A stretch of DNA of 16,073 bases from an uncultured Lactobacillus sp. (GTDB lineage: Bacteria > Bacillota > Bacilli > Lactobacillales > Lactobacillaceae), in the NCBI GenBank assembly GCA_945281075.1, contig CALYQE010000036.1, positions 1 to 16,073 of the forward strand, given 5' to 3'. The position numbers and the translations under genes were made by a program. The notes under the pieces were generated by a model that was not told the origin of the DNA, did not search any database, and saw nothing but the letters and a program-made list of their open reading frames with translations. This document shows, piece by piece, positions 1 through 6,805 of the stretch (positions are counted from its first letter, which is position 1; the number at the start of each line of letters is the position of its first letter).

Positions 1-49
1 GCTGGTAAATAGAAATTGGAGAATTATTATCTATTGATATATTGCTCAT
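1..49 (-). CDS. GntR-family-like transcriptional regulator, N-terminus only (cut by window edge)
   Basis: Only 16 codons are inside the window, reading leftward from an ATG at 49-47 (MSNISIDNNSPISIYQ). The pattern of a few polar residues followed by S-P-I-x-I-Y-Q is typical of the N-terminus of GntR-family repressors, just ahead of the winged helix. An AAAAAAGGA ribosome binding site ends 10 bases upstream. A competing ATG next to that site opens only a ten-codon frame. Two TATAAT hexamers on the minus strand (107-102 and 117-112) could serve as -10 boxes, but I see no convincing -35 partner. The gene lies 101 bases downstream of the deoC-like gene on the same strand, so it could be co-transcribed with it. 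The family call rests on very few residues. Confidence 0.45.
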   Translation of the reverse strand, partial: MSNISIDNNSPISIYQ

Positions 50-150
50 AGGGATCCATTCCTTTTTTAAATGAATTAATTATAGTAATGTCTTTATTTT
101 CATTATAAAGCATTATACTATTAGGCCTAAAAGCAACATAGATAAATAAG

Positions 151-843
151 TTAATCAGCTATAGAATTATTTTCTCTTTCTTCACCAGTGATAATTTGTG
201 GTCCAGCGCTTGTGCCCAAAAGTGATGCTCCCGCTTCAAGCAAAGACAATGCCTGCTGACGATTCCTGATCCCACCTGATGCTTTTACTAAGCACTTATT
301 TTTGGCAATCCGTTTTAACAACTGAATATCATCAATAGTTGCGTGACCTCCCTTGCCCCAACCGCTTGAGTTCTTAAGATAGGTCGCTCCAGCATCTCTT
401 GATAATTCGGCAGCTTTAATTTTTTCATCACGCGTCAACATACCAAATTCCAGCATAATTTTTACTATTTTGCCTTTAGCAGCATCAACAACCGCTGCAA
501 CTTCTTTTTGGTATTCGTCATACATGCCAGCCTTTAAAAAGCCAACATTGGGCATCCAATCTAGCTGATCGGCACCGTCTTCAAAACATTTTTCTGCTTC
601 AAAGACTTTTACCTCAGTTTTTTGCGCACCCATAGGGAAACTCATACAAGTGGCAACCTGAATATTAGTTCCCGCTAATTCTTTTCTAGCTAGTTTTACC
701 CACTGTGGTTGAATCATAACACCATTAAAACCAAAATGCTTGCAGTCATCACATAACTTTTTAATGCCATCTGGAGTGAGCTCAGGATTAACATTAGTAT
801 GTTGGATTTTTGCCGCTAATTCCTCATCTGATAAATTTAACAT
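151..843 (-). CDS. deoC: DeoC-like class I aldolase (deoxyribose-phosphate aldolase family)
   Basis: This 230-residue protein is a class I (Schiff-base) aldolase of the DeoC/TIM-barrel family. The E. coli catalytic triad D102/K167/K201 maps to D95 (in QLDWMPNVG), K157 (in YLKNSSGW) and K187 (in LVKASGGIR). The GAS-x-LGTS phosphate-binding loop is present near 205-212. The canonical enzyme reversibly cleaves 2-deoxyribose 5-phosphate to glyceraldehyde 3-phosphate and acetaldehyde. The motifs are drifted (KNSSGW for KTSTGF, DWMPN for DMVIN), so another phosphorylated aldol substrate is possible. The start is an ATG at 843. The gene has its own promoter with two cre boxes and is separated from the acid-sugar operon by a terminator. 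No other nucleoside-catabolic gene (deoA, deoB, pdp) is visible beside it, which fits a specialised role. Family membership is firm; the exact substrate is not. Confidence 0.85.
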   Translation of the reverse strand: MLNLSDEELAAKIQHTNVNPELTPDGIKKLCDDCKHFGFNGVMIQPQWVKLARKELAGTNIQVATCMSFPMGAQKTEVKVFEAEKCFEDGADQLDWMPNVGFLKAGMYDEYQKEVAAVVDAAKGKIVKIMLEFGMLTRDEKIKAAELSRDAGATYLKNSSGWGKGGHATIDDIQLLKRIAKNKCLVKASGGIRNRQQALSLLEAGASLLGTSAGPQIITGEERENNSIAD

Positions 844-895
844 TGTTAACCGCCTTTCGTTTTTTTAAATAAGTTTTCTATTCTTTGCAATGACT

Positions 896-943
896 TGTAA
901 TCGCTTACAGTTATATGTAAACATTTACAGACGTCTATGTCAA
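896..943 (-). promoter_or_regulatory. deoC promoter with two overlapping cre (CcpA) boxes
   Basis: On the minus strand a perfect -35 TTGACA (943-938) is followed after 18 bases by a weak -10, TACATA (919-914). Box 1, TGTAATCGCTTACA (896-909), matches the cre consensus TGWAANCGNTNWCA at every position and lies over the expected transcription start. Box 2, TGTAAACATTTACA (916-929), matches 13 of 14 and overlaps the -10 and spacer. CcpA-HPr(Ser-P) bound here should block transcription when a preferred sugar is present. The boxes are seen directly; the regulation is inferred from known cre biology. Confidence 0.75.
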
Positions 944-1004
944 GACTAAAATTATTTTTTCCTTATCACTAGCATATTTCTTTCAAAGGGTTGTCGACTT
1001 ACTG

Positions 1005-1042
1005 TAATAAAAAAGGCGCGCCTTTAGTTGGCCTGCCTTTAA
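1005..1042 (-). terminator. Intrinsic terminator of the acid-sugar operon
   Basis: Read on the minus strand, AAAGGC-AG-GCC, loop AACTAAA, GGC-GC-GCCTTT forms a hairpin with one internal mismatch, followed by a TTTTTTATT tail. It sits about 85 bases past the pdxA2 stop codon and upstream of the deoC promoter, so it closes the five-gene operon and separates it from deoC. Confidence 0.75.
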
Positions 1043-1125
1043 TTAAATAAATATTTTTAGTTTTACTGCCTCAAACATTTTTTTCGATATAACTTATTTT
1101 GAAGCAATAATTACATTGAAACTTT

Positions 1126-2154
1126 TTACTTATTTTTAGCTAGTTTAATTGCATAGTCTATCGCATTCTCCAAACTTATTTCATTAGCCGTTCCCTTTAG
1201 AACCTGATCAAAAGCTGTTCCATGATCTACAGAGGTTCTAATGATGGGTAAGCCTAAAGTCACATTAATTCCGGCGACGCTATTCCATTTTTTCTTTTCT
1301 TTATCATAATGAAAGCCGACCATTTTGACAGGAATATGACCTTGATCATGATACATGGCAACCACAATGTCATACATGCCGCCAATACACTTCGCAAAAA
1401 CCGTGTCTGCTGGAATTGGTCCTTCAACATCAATTCCTTGTATTTGCATATTTTTAACTGCCGGAGCAATTTCTTTGATTTCTTCGTCACCAAATAGGCC
1501 ATCTTCGCCTGCATGTGGATTCAAACCTGCAACTGCAACCTTTGGCTGAACAATTCCTAAGTTCCGGCATACTTCGTTGGCAAGACGAATACACTCTTCA
1601 ATTCGCTGCTTTTTAACCATGTCACAAGCCTGGCGCAAAGAAACATGAGTTGAAACATGAACGACGCGCAAATTTTCATGTGCTAACATCATTGTATAGT
1701 TTGGTGTATTGGTAAATTTACCGTAAATTTCGGTGTGCCCAGCATAATGGTGACCCGCTAAATTCATTGCTTCTTTATTCAAGGCGTTGGTCACAGTTGC
1801 ATCGATTTCATGATGGTTAGCCAATTCGATCACTTTTTTAACATACTGAAAAGCGGCATTACCAGCCATTTTGCTAACCTCGCCAAATTTAAAGTGATTA
1901 ATGTCAACTTCATGCATGTCGTATACATCCATTACGCCATATACAAATCTTGCATCTTTTACATCAGCAATTTTATTAAGTTTTACTTTACGATCAGGTA
2001 GCTTTTCCATTACTTTTTCAAGCACATTACTGTCGCCTATTAATAGCGGACGGCATTTTTGGTAAAGTTCTGGATTTTGAAAAACCTTCAGCGAAATTTC
2101 CGGTCCTATACTTGCAGGATCTCCCATTGTAATCCCCACAATTGGTCTATCCAT
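1126..2154 (-). CDS. pdxA2: PdxA2-like four-carbon acid-sugar 4-phosphate dehydrogenase
   Basis: This 342-residue protein belongs to the PdxA family of NAD-dependent, metal-dependent oxidative decarboxylases. The three family metal ligands are H170 (VSTHVSL), H214 (LNPHAG) and H269 (MYHDQGH). The substrate-binding GHTEIY motif is at 139-144, and the N-terminal GITMGDPASIGPEI signature is intact. True PdxA makes vitamin B6. The PdxA2 branch, encoded beside DUF1537 kinases, oxidises and decarboxylates D-threonate 4-phosphate or D-erythronate 4-phosphate to dihydroxyacetone phosphate and CO2. Co-transcription with the kinase and the absence of other B6 genes favour PdxA2. It is the last gene of the operon, starting 21 bases after the lyase stop with an AAAGGAGA ribosome binding site, and the terminator follows. 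Family assignment is very secure; the sub-function is inferred from context. Confidence 0.9.
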   Translation of the reverse strand: MDRPIVGITMGDPASIGPEISLKVFQNPELYQKCRPLLIGDSNVLEKVMEKLPDRKVKLNKIADVKDARFVYGVMDVYDMHEVDINHFKFGEVSKMAGNAAFQYVKKVIELANHHEIDATVTNALNKEAMNLAGHHYAGHTEIYGKFTNTPNYTMMLAHENLRVVHVSTHVSLRQACDMVKKQRIEECIRLANEVCRNLGIVQPKVAVAGLNPHAGEDGLFGDEEIKEIAPAVKNMQIQGIDVEGPIPADTVFAKCIGGMYDIVVAMYHDQGHIPVKMVGFHYDKEKKKWNSVAGINVTLGLPIIRTSVDHGTAFDQVLKGTANEISLENAIDYAIKLAKNK

Positions 2155-2175
2155 GAGCTTATCTCCTTTTATTAA

Positions 2176-3078
2176 CTACTTCTTATACTCACTATAATAC
2201 TTGTCCAAAGTTTTTTGAATAGTCTGGACTGCCTCAGCACTCAAGCCATTGAATGGAGCACGGGGCATTCCCACCGGAAAGCCCATCAGATTGGTCGCTT
2301 CTTTTACTATTGTATTAGGATTGCCTAACTTAAAGCAATTTCTAAACGGACGAATAGAATCCTGAGCCTTCCGAGCTTGAGCCCAGTCGCCTGCTTGATA
2401 ATTTTTGTAAATAGAAACCATAATTTCCGGCAAAACATTTGCGCAGGCTGCAATTCCGCCTGTGCCACCAGCTTTCAGCGTCCATAAGATTAGCGAGTCG
2501 TTACCCGAAATAACCGAAAAATCCATATCTCGTGTTAGTTCAATGTACTGTAAGATATTATCAAAGTTACCACTTGAGTCCTTAATGCCGGCAATGTTTG
2601 GCAAAGCAGCCAGTCGTGCTACAGTTTGCGGTGCTAAAGCGTTTCCTGTTCGAGCCGGGATATTATAAAGCAAAATAGGAATGTTTACCGCATCATTTAA
2701 TGCCTTGTAATGTTTATACAAATCTTCTTGCGAGGCTTGGGCAAACCAAGGCGTAATTACTGATAATGCATCAGCACCTAGCTGCTCAGCTTGCTTTGAC
2801 AGCTCAATCGTTTCGGCCGTTGAAACACAGCCCGTTCCTACGTAGACGGGAACGCGGTGATTTGCTTCTTCAATTACAGACTTCACTACCTTCAGCTTTT
2901 CATCGTGATTAAGAATATATCCTTCGCCATTCGTACCTAAGGTAAAGAGTCCACTGATGCCAGCAGCAATTTGCCGGTTAACCTGATTTTTCAACTCAAC
3001 AAAGTTGATGTTCCCCTCATTATCCATTGGGGTGATCATTGCAGCAATAATACCATGTGCAATTTTTTGCTTGCTCAT
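2176..3078 (-). CDS. DapA/NanA-family (class I pyruvate-dependent) aldolase or lyase
   Basis: This 300-residue TIM-barrel protein has the normal length for the dihydrodipicolinate synthase/N-acetylneuraminate lyase superfamily. Key residues seen are the GTNGEG loop (48-53), general-acid Y138 in LLYNIPARTG, and Schiff-base lysine K166 in GIKDSSGNF. R143, after YNIPA, is the carboxylate-binding arginine of DapA-type members. N-acetylneuraminate lyases usually lack it, which argues against a plain sialic acid lyase. Members that are not lysine-biosynthetic cleave 2-keto-3-deoxy acid sugars to pyruvate plus an aldehyde, a role that suits this operon. The start has a GAGAGGA ribosome binding site 8 bases upstream, 20 bases after the dehydrogenase stop. 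A lysine-biosynthetic DapA is less likely, because no dap genes accompany it. The exact substrate is unknown. Confidence 0.85.
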   Translation of the reverse strand: MSKQKIAHGIIAAMITPMDNEGNINFVELKNQVNRQIAAGISGLFTLGTNGEGYILNHDEKLKVVKSVIEEANHRVPVYVGTGCVSTAETIELSKQAEQLGADALSVITPWFAQASQEDLYKHYKALNDAVNIPILLYNIPARTGNALAPQTVARLAALPNIAGIKDSSGNFDNILQYIELTRDMDFSVISGNDSLILWTLKAGGTGGIAACANVLPEIMVSIYKNYQAGDWAQARKAQDSIRPFRNCFKLGNPNTIVKEATNLMGFPVGMPRAPFNGLSAEAVQTIQKTLDKYYSEYKK

Positions 3079-3098
3079 TTTAAAGTTCCTCTCAATTT

Positions 3099-4256
3099 CT
3101 ACATCACTGACTTATACACCATTTCAATATCCTTACGGGACAACTTCTTCATATTATGACTAAGAAGGCGCTTTTGTTCCAAAGCAGAATCAACCAAGAA
3201 GTCCAGATCAGAAGCTTTAACACCAAATTTCTTCAAATCAGTTGGAATTTCTGTTTCTTTAACAACTTCAGCAATTTTATCTATTACGAAGTCAGCCTTT
3301 TCTTCAGTGGATTTTCGGCCAGCTTGCGGCCAAATGTTATCATATAAAATAGCCAAGCGATCTTTAATAGCTGGCTTGTTAGCTTCCATGCCTGCCTTGA
3401 ATAAAATAGCGTTAGAAACGCCATGAGCAATATGAAACTTACCGCCAAGAGGATATGATAGTGCATGAACAATATTGGTTCCTGAAGCTGTAATTGCAAC
3501 CCCGCCATAGAATGCTCCCAGCTGCAGTGCTTCACGTGCCTTAATATCAGAAGGATCCTGATAAGCTTTCACGATATTTTTAAAAATTAATTTTGCTCCA
3601 AGAAGTGCAACGCCGTCACTCATTACGGTGGCATTTTTAGCGGTGAAGCATTCAACACAATGACTTAAAGCATCAATTGCCGATGATGCTAGGATTGCCT
3701 TAGGCAAATTCTTGACATTGTCAACATCCAAAAGCACTAAGTCGGGAAGCATCGCATCAGAAACAATTCCTGACTTAACCTGTTTTTCGGGGATGCCAAC
3801 AATTGCATTGATAGTTGCTTCTGATCCAGTCCCTGCAGTAGTCGGAATAAAGACGGTTGCGCAGTGCTTTTGTGCTTTTGTAGGATCATCAATCAAGTCT
3901 TTAACGCTTAGATTTGTATGTAGCAACAGTGAAATTAGTTTTGCGGCATCCATGACTGAGCCTCCACCAATTGCAACAATCGTATCAAAGTTAAACTTGC
4001 TTACTTTTTGAAAAAGCTCATCAATCTCAATGTAGCTTGGCTCAGGCTTGATTTCCGCTTCGATCTGATACTGAACCTCGTTTTCTTTAAAATAATTTTC
4101 TAGCGGTTGAACCAAACCTGCCTTCTGTAGGCCTTTATCCGTAAACAGCAAGACGTTGGCATTTTTTCTGGTTTTAAGAAAAGCTCCTAGGTTATCCAGC
4201 AGTCCTTCGCCCAAATACACCCTTTGCGGTAATTTCAAAAATGCTTGTTCTGACAT
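3099..4256 (-). CDS. Iron-containing (group III) alcohol dehydrogenase
   Basis: This 385-residue protein has the full length and order of the Fe-ADH family: an N-terminal nucleotide-binding domain with GGGSVMDAAK (97-106), then an all-helical metal domain. The metal ligands are D195 and H199 (in SSAIDALSHCVE), H264 and H278 (in HIAHG). Family members interconvert alcohols and aldehydes or ketones using NAD(P)H; some reduce 4-hydroxybutyrate or lactaldehyde, others oxidise glycerol or sugar alcohols. In this operon it probably reduces an aldehyde released by the neighbouring lyase, or oxidises a hydroxyl group on the incoming acid. Reduction would also recycle NAD from the PdxA2 step in a fermenter. 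Its ATG follows the upstream stop by one base, with an AAAGGAAAGGAAG ribosome binding site inside that gene, so the two are probably translationally coupled. The substrate cannot be read from sequence. Confidence 0.9.
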   Translation of the reverse strand: MSEQAFLKLPQRVYLGEGLLDNLGAFLKTRKNANVLLFTDKGLQKAGLVQPLENYFKENEVQYQIEAEIKPEPSYIEIDELFQKVSKFNFDTIVAIGGGSVMDAAKLISLLLHTNLSVKDLIDDPTKAQKHCATVFIPTTAGTGSEATINAIVGIPEKQVKSGIVSDAMLPDLVLLDVDNVKNLPKAILASSAIDALSHCVECFTAKNATVMSDGVALLGAKLIFKNIVKAYQDPSDIKAREALQLGAFYGGVAITASGTNIVHALSYPLGGKFHIAHGVSNAILFKAGMEANKPAIKDRLAILYDNIWPQAGRKSTEEKADFVIDKIAEVVKETEIPTDLKKFGVKASDLDFLVDSALEQKRLLSHNMKKLSRKDIEMVYKSVM

Positions 4257-4257
4257 G

Positions 4258-5409
4258 TTACTCTTCTTCCTTTCCTTTCTTAATCCAGTTTTCAGTTAGT
4301 TCAACAAATGCAATGTTTTGTCTGAAGTAAGTAAAAGTTAAATCAATTTTTCCATCCAACGTAGGTTTTATTGATGGGTACGAAAACTCTTTATTCTTTT
4401 TATCTTTTGAATTGTTGGTCAACGCATAGCCGCTGCCTTCAGCTACATTTTTGATGTAGGGCCAAGTTTTACCCTTATCTTGTGAAATTGCCACCGTCAT
4501 CGGTGCACGCGGTGCACCCCAAAAGGCCACCCTGTCCTGCTCTGTATCTGAAACATCCTTTGCCTTAGTTTCATCTGAAAACAAAGATAATCTCCTGACT
4601 TTAGCATTTTTTGCGCTAGACATATTAAAGGCTAAAATTATGTTACCATCCGGCAACAGAGCAGCTTGAATGGAAGAATTGTTGTTTGGCAGATTCGTTG
4701 CCTTTGGAGATGTCCAGCTGATTCCGTCCTCAGAAAAAGAGCGATAAATATAATCTGCCCAACGACTCCTAAAGAACCCAACGTAGCCATCCTGATTGAG
4801 CAGCTTGACAATACTCATTTGCACGCAGCCCCGACTATTCGGTACTTCATGTTCTATCCACGTCTTGCCTTCATCCACAGAAACCCGAACGCAGCTATAA
4901 TCGTAACTGCCATCCCAAGGCCTACCATCGCTACTTATTACGCAGTGATAAAGTGGCAAAATCCATTCTCCCTTGTCAGTAACGACAAGAGGATGACGTA
5001 TAAACAATCCTGTTTCATCCGGGAAAAGATTACTTTGTTTACTCCAAGTTTGTCCCTGGTCGTGAGAAACGCGATATTGAATAATTGCGGTATCCTCATT
5101 GCCACCATCTTGAGAAGTGTAAAGCAGCCAAACATCACCATTTGGTGCATTGAACAAAACTGGATTTTGATCAGAGCGACCAGGATTTTCAGACATTGCC
5201 ACCGGCTTTGTCCAGTAGTTTTCATCTTTCTTCATTCGGGACAAAAAGATTGTAATGTCAGCCATCCCCTCTTCTGTTCCTGAAAACCAAGTGCATAAAG
5301 TATCGCCATTTTCTAACAGTAACAAATTAGAAGCATGACTTTGTATTCCTGACTCAGGTAATAACATTGTTTTTTCAAAGTTAGCAGTTAAGCTTTCTTG
5401 CAGTTTCAT
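4258..5409 (-). CDS. Cytoplasmic Asp-box (BNR) sialidase-fold protein, predicted glycosidase or lyase
   Basis: This 383-residue protein is built around Asp-box repeats (SxDxGxTW): SHDQGQTW 115-122, SVDEGKTW 177-184, a degenerate SEDGISW 226-232, and SQDKGKTW 309-316. The spacing fits a six-bladed beta-propeller of the BNR_2 type. Its N-terminal HASNLLLLENGDTLCTWFSGTEEG block is typical of the 'predicted neuraminidase' group (COG4692-like). There is no signal peptide, transmembrane segment or sortase motif, so it acts inside the cell on imported molecules, unlike secreted sialidases. The true sialidase FRIP motif is absent. The name sialidase is therefore structural only; an uronate-type lyase or another glycosidase is equally possible. 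It overlaps the kinase stop by four bases (ATGA), so translation is coupled to the kinase. Confidence 0.8.
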   Translation of the reverse strand: MKLQESLTANFEKTMLLPESGIQSHASNLLLLENGDTLCTWFSGTEEGMADITIFLSRMKKDENYWTKPVAMSENPGRSDQNPVLFNAPNGDVWLLYTSQDGGNEDTAIIQYRVSHDQGQTWSKQSNLFPDETGLFIRHPLVVTDKGEWILPLYHCVISSDGRPWDGSYDYSCVRVSVDEGKTWIEHEVPNSRGCVQMSIVKLLNQDGYVGFFRSRWADYIYRSFSEDGISWTSPKATNLPNNNSSIQAALLPDGNIILAFNMSSAKNAKVRRLSLFSDETKAKDVSDTEQDRVAFWGAPRAPMTVAISQDKGKTWPYIKNVAEGSGYALTNNSKDKKNKEFSYPSIKPTLDGKIDLTFTYFRQNIAFVELTENWIKKGKEEE

Positions 5410-6644
5410 GACGCTTCCTCCTTCTTTTTTATAGTTCGTAATTTATTTAAGCCAAACATAATTAAACTTGGTTCCCCAAAGGCACCTGCTTTGGAAATCA
5501 TATTAATCCCATCGAATTCTCCTCCATTAATTTCTAGCAATGGCATCCCCATTGCAATCTCTTCTTTAATTACCGTTCCCTGAGCTTTGACCATTCGCAA
5601 AATACTTTGTGCAGTGGCTCCCCCTGTAACAAACAAACCAGAAATCGGAAACTTTTTAACAACTCGACGACAAATGCCCGCTAGTGTTCTCTGCACAATG
5701 TTTTCCATTTCAGCCTTGCTAACCCCCACAGAATTAAACTGTTCTTTCGTTTTCTTTAAATTAGCTTGTTCAAGGGAAGCAGATGATACTAAAGCTAAAT
5801 TTCGGCCACTTTTTAATATGTGTAAGGCCTGGTCAACATACTTTGAATAATTTTCTGATCTATATATCTCATAAATCGGCAATGAGATGATATCTAATCC
5901 ATTTGCTTTGGCATACAAAAGCTGTTTTCGCGTTTTGCTACTGACGCTGCCGACTAACGCAATAGCAGGTATGCTAGTCTCATTTTTCCTGACCATTCCT
6001 TCAATCAGGCCTGATGAGCCTACCCATAAAATCTTTCCCTTAATGTTATGAAAAAGCTCGGTCAAACGAATTAAATCATCATCGTTTTCGGTATCAAAAC
6101 CAAAACATTTTTTACTCAAGTCTAGTTCAAGCCCACCTCTTAAATCTGAAAGCGAGTAATACTGAACACTATTTGCACCAAAGCACTTTTTTAAAATCAG
6201 CTCAGTATTATCTATTTTTACTGGCTTAATAGGATCGTAAGCAAACTCTGTCTTCTTTAGTTCAACTCTATTGACAAAAAGTTTTTTATTGATTACTTGC
6301 CTTCCTAAATCGGGTAAAGCCGGCGCAAAAACCACATAATCAGGTAAAAAGCTTTCATTTATTGCCTTGAGTTCAGAAATGATATTACCTCGTAAGGTTG
6401 AATCAATTTTTTTATAAACATAATCAAACCGGTTAACATCAATCGAATTTAAAATTGTTTTGACTTTTTCATAAGCTGCTTTTTCAGAATTATTCCTAGT
6501 TTCGGTATCAAGTACACAAGAGGAGTTATACGCAATATTAAGCGCTGAAAAGAAAACGTTTACCGGCATGCCTTCTTCCGTGAGCTTTACTCCCGTATCA
6601 TTCGCACCAGTAAAATCATCTGCAATTATCAAAAATTTTTTCAT
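5406..6644 (-). CDS. Four-carbon acid-sugar kinase family protein (DUF1537; DtnK/DenK-like)
   Basis: This 412-residue protein has both halves of the DUF1537 kinase family. The N-terminal substrate domain starts with IIADDFTGANDTG (6-18) and contains KKIDSTLRGN (78-87). The C-terminal nucleotide domain carries VGSVS (231-235), TGGATAQSIL (340-349) and KAGAFGEP (385-392). Characterised members phosphorylate D-threonate or D-erythronate at O4, giving the substrate of PdxA2. The family usually has GG[D/E]T in the C-terminal motif; here it is GGAT (A343), a change that may matter for catalysis or specificity. It is the first gene of the operon, with a GGGGTGA ribosome binding site. The promoter region shares a dyad (6719-6733) with the divergent PrpR-like regulator gene. 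The family is secure; the sugar acid is not determined. Confidence 0.9.
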   Translation of the reverse strand: MKKFLIIADDFTGANDTGVKLTEEGMPVNVFFSALNIAYNSSCVLDTETRNNSEKAAYEKVKTILNSIDVNRFDYVYKKIDSTLRGNIISELKAINESFLPDYVVFAPALPDLGRQVINKKLFVNRVELKKTEFAYDPIKPVKIDNTELILKKCFGANSVQYYSLSDLRGGLELDLSKKCFGFDTENDDDLIRLTELFHNIKGKILWVGSSGLIEGMVRKNETSIPAIALVGSVSSKTRKQLLYAKANGLDIISLPIYEIYRSENYSKYVDQALHILKSGRNLALVSSASLEQANLKKTKEQFNSVGVSKAEMENIVQRTLAGICRRVVKKFPISGLFVTGGATAQSILRMVKAQGTVIKEEIAMGMPLLEINGGEFDGINMISKAGAFGEPSLIMFGLNKLRTIKKKEEAS

Positions 6645-6660
6645 TTTCTCACCCCATCTC

Positions 6661-6674
6661 TTATCCCGCTTACA
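6661..6674 (-). promoter_or_regulatory. Weak cre-like box at the kinase operon promoter
   Basis: The minus strand reads TGTAAGCGGGATAA, 12 of 14 to the cre consensus. It overlaps a weak -10 candidate, TTATGT (6677-6672), upstream of the kinase start. The same TGTAAGCG half-sequence occupies the equivalent position before the permease gene (10090-10077), which raises its credibility. No good -35 is visible, consistent with an activator-dependent promoter. Confidence 0.4.
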
Positions 6675-6718
6675 TAACTAATCTTAAATTCATTTAAAAA
6701 AAGAAAGTAGTTATTTGC

Positions 6719-6733
6719 GTTTAATTTTTAAAC
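6719..6733 (+). promoter_or_regulatory. Putative PrpR-like regulator operator, site A (perfect dyad)
   Basis: GTTTAA-TTT-TTAAAC is a perfect 6-3-6 inverted repeat between the divergent kinase operon and regulator gene. Its centre is about 45 bases upstream of the regulator's likely start (TATAAT at 6759-6764) and about 61 bases upstream of the kinase start. Sequence similarity continues to 6742 and matches 20 of 24 bases at site B (10134-10157). The shared motif is seen directly; binding by the neighbouring regulator is inferred. Confidence 0.6.
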
Positions 6734-6758
6734 ATTATTTAGTTGATCAAAAAAGAAG

Positions 6759-6764
6759 TATAAT
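6759..6764 (+). promoter_or_regulatory. -10 box of the PrpR-like regulator gene
   Basis: This is a consensus TATAAT 41 bases before the start codon. The -35 position (about 6736-6741, TATTTA) is poor, and the dyad of site A lies just upstream of it, so transcription may need an activator bound there. Confidence 0.5.
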
Positions 6765-6776
6765 TAATCCAAAACC

Positions 6777-6793
6777 ATGTTTAAAATTGAAAC
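6777..6793 (-). promoter_or_regulatory. Putative operator site D, in the regulator leader
   Basis: On the minus strand GTTTCAATTTTAAAC is a diverged copy of the same dyad, in the opposite orientation to site A (14 of 17 bases match site C). It lies just downstream of the expected transcription start and ends three bases before the GGAGG of the regulator gene. Such a position suggests negative autoregulation. It is weaker than sites A-C. Confidence 0.4.
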
Positions 6794-6805
6794 AAGGAGG
6801 ACAAA

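Noticed and set aside
1012..1025. Perfect 14-bp palindrome AAAGGCGCGCCTTT as a protein-binding site
   Set aside because: It has no loop of its own and is better explained as the 3' arm of the larger minus-strand terminator hairpin at 1005-1042.
4666..5283. Rightward 205-codon open frame opposite the Asp-box gene
   Set aside because: It lies wholly antisense to a gene with clear Asp-box repeats, has no ribosome binding site and encodes no recognisable family. It is a shadow frame.
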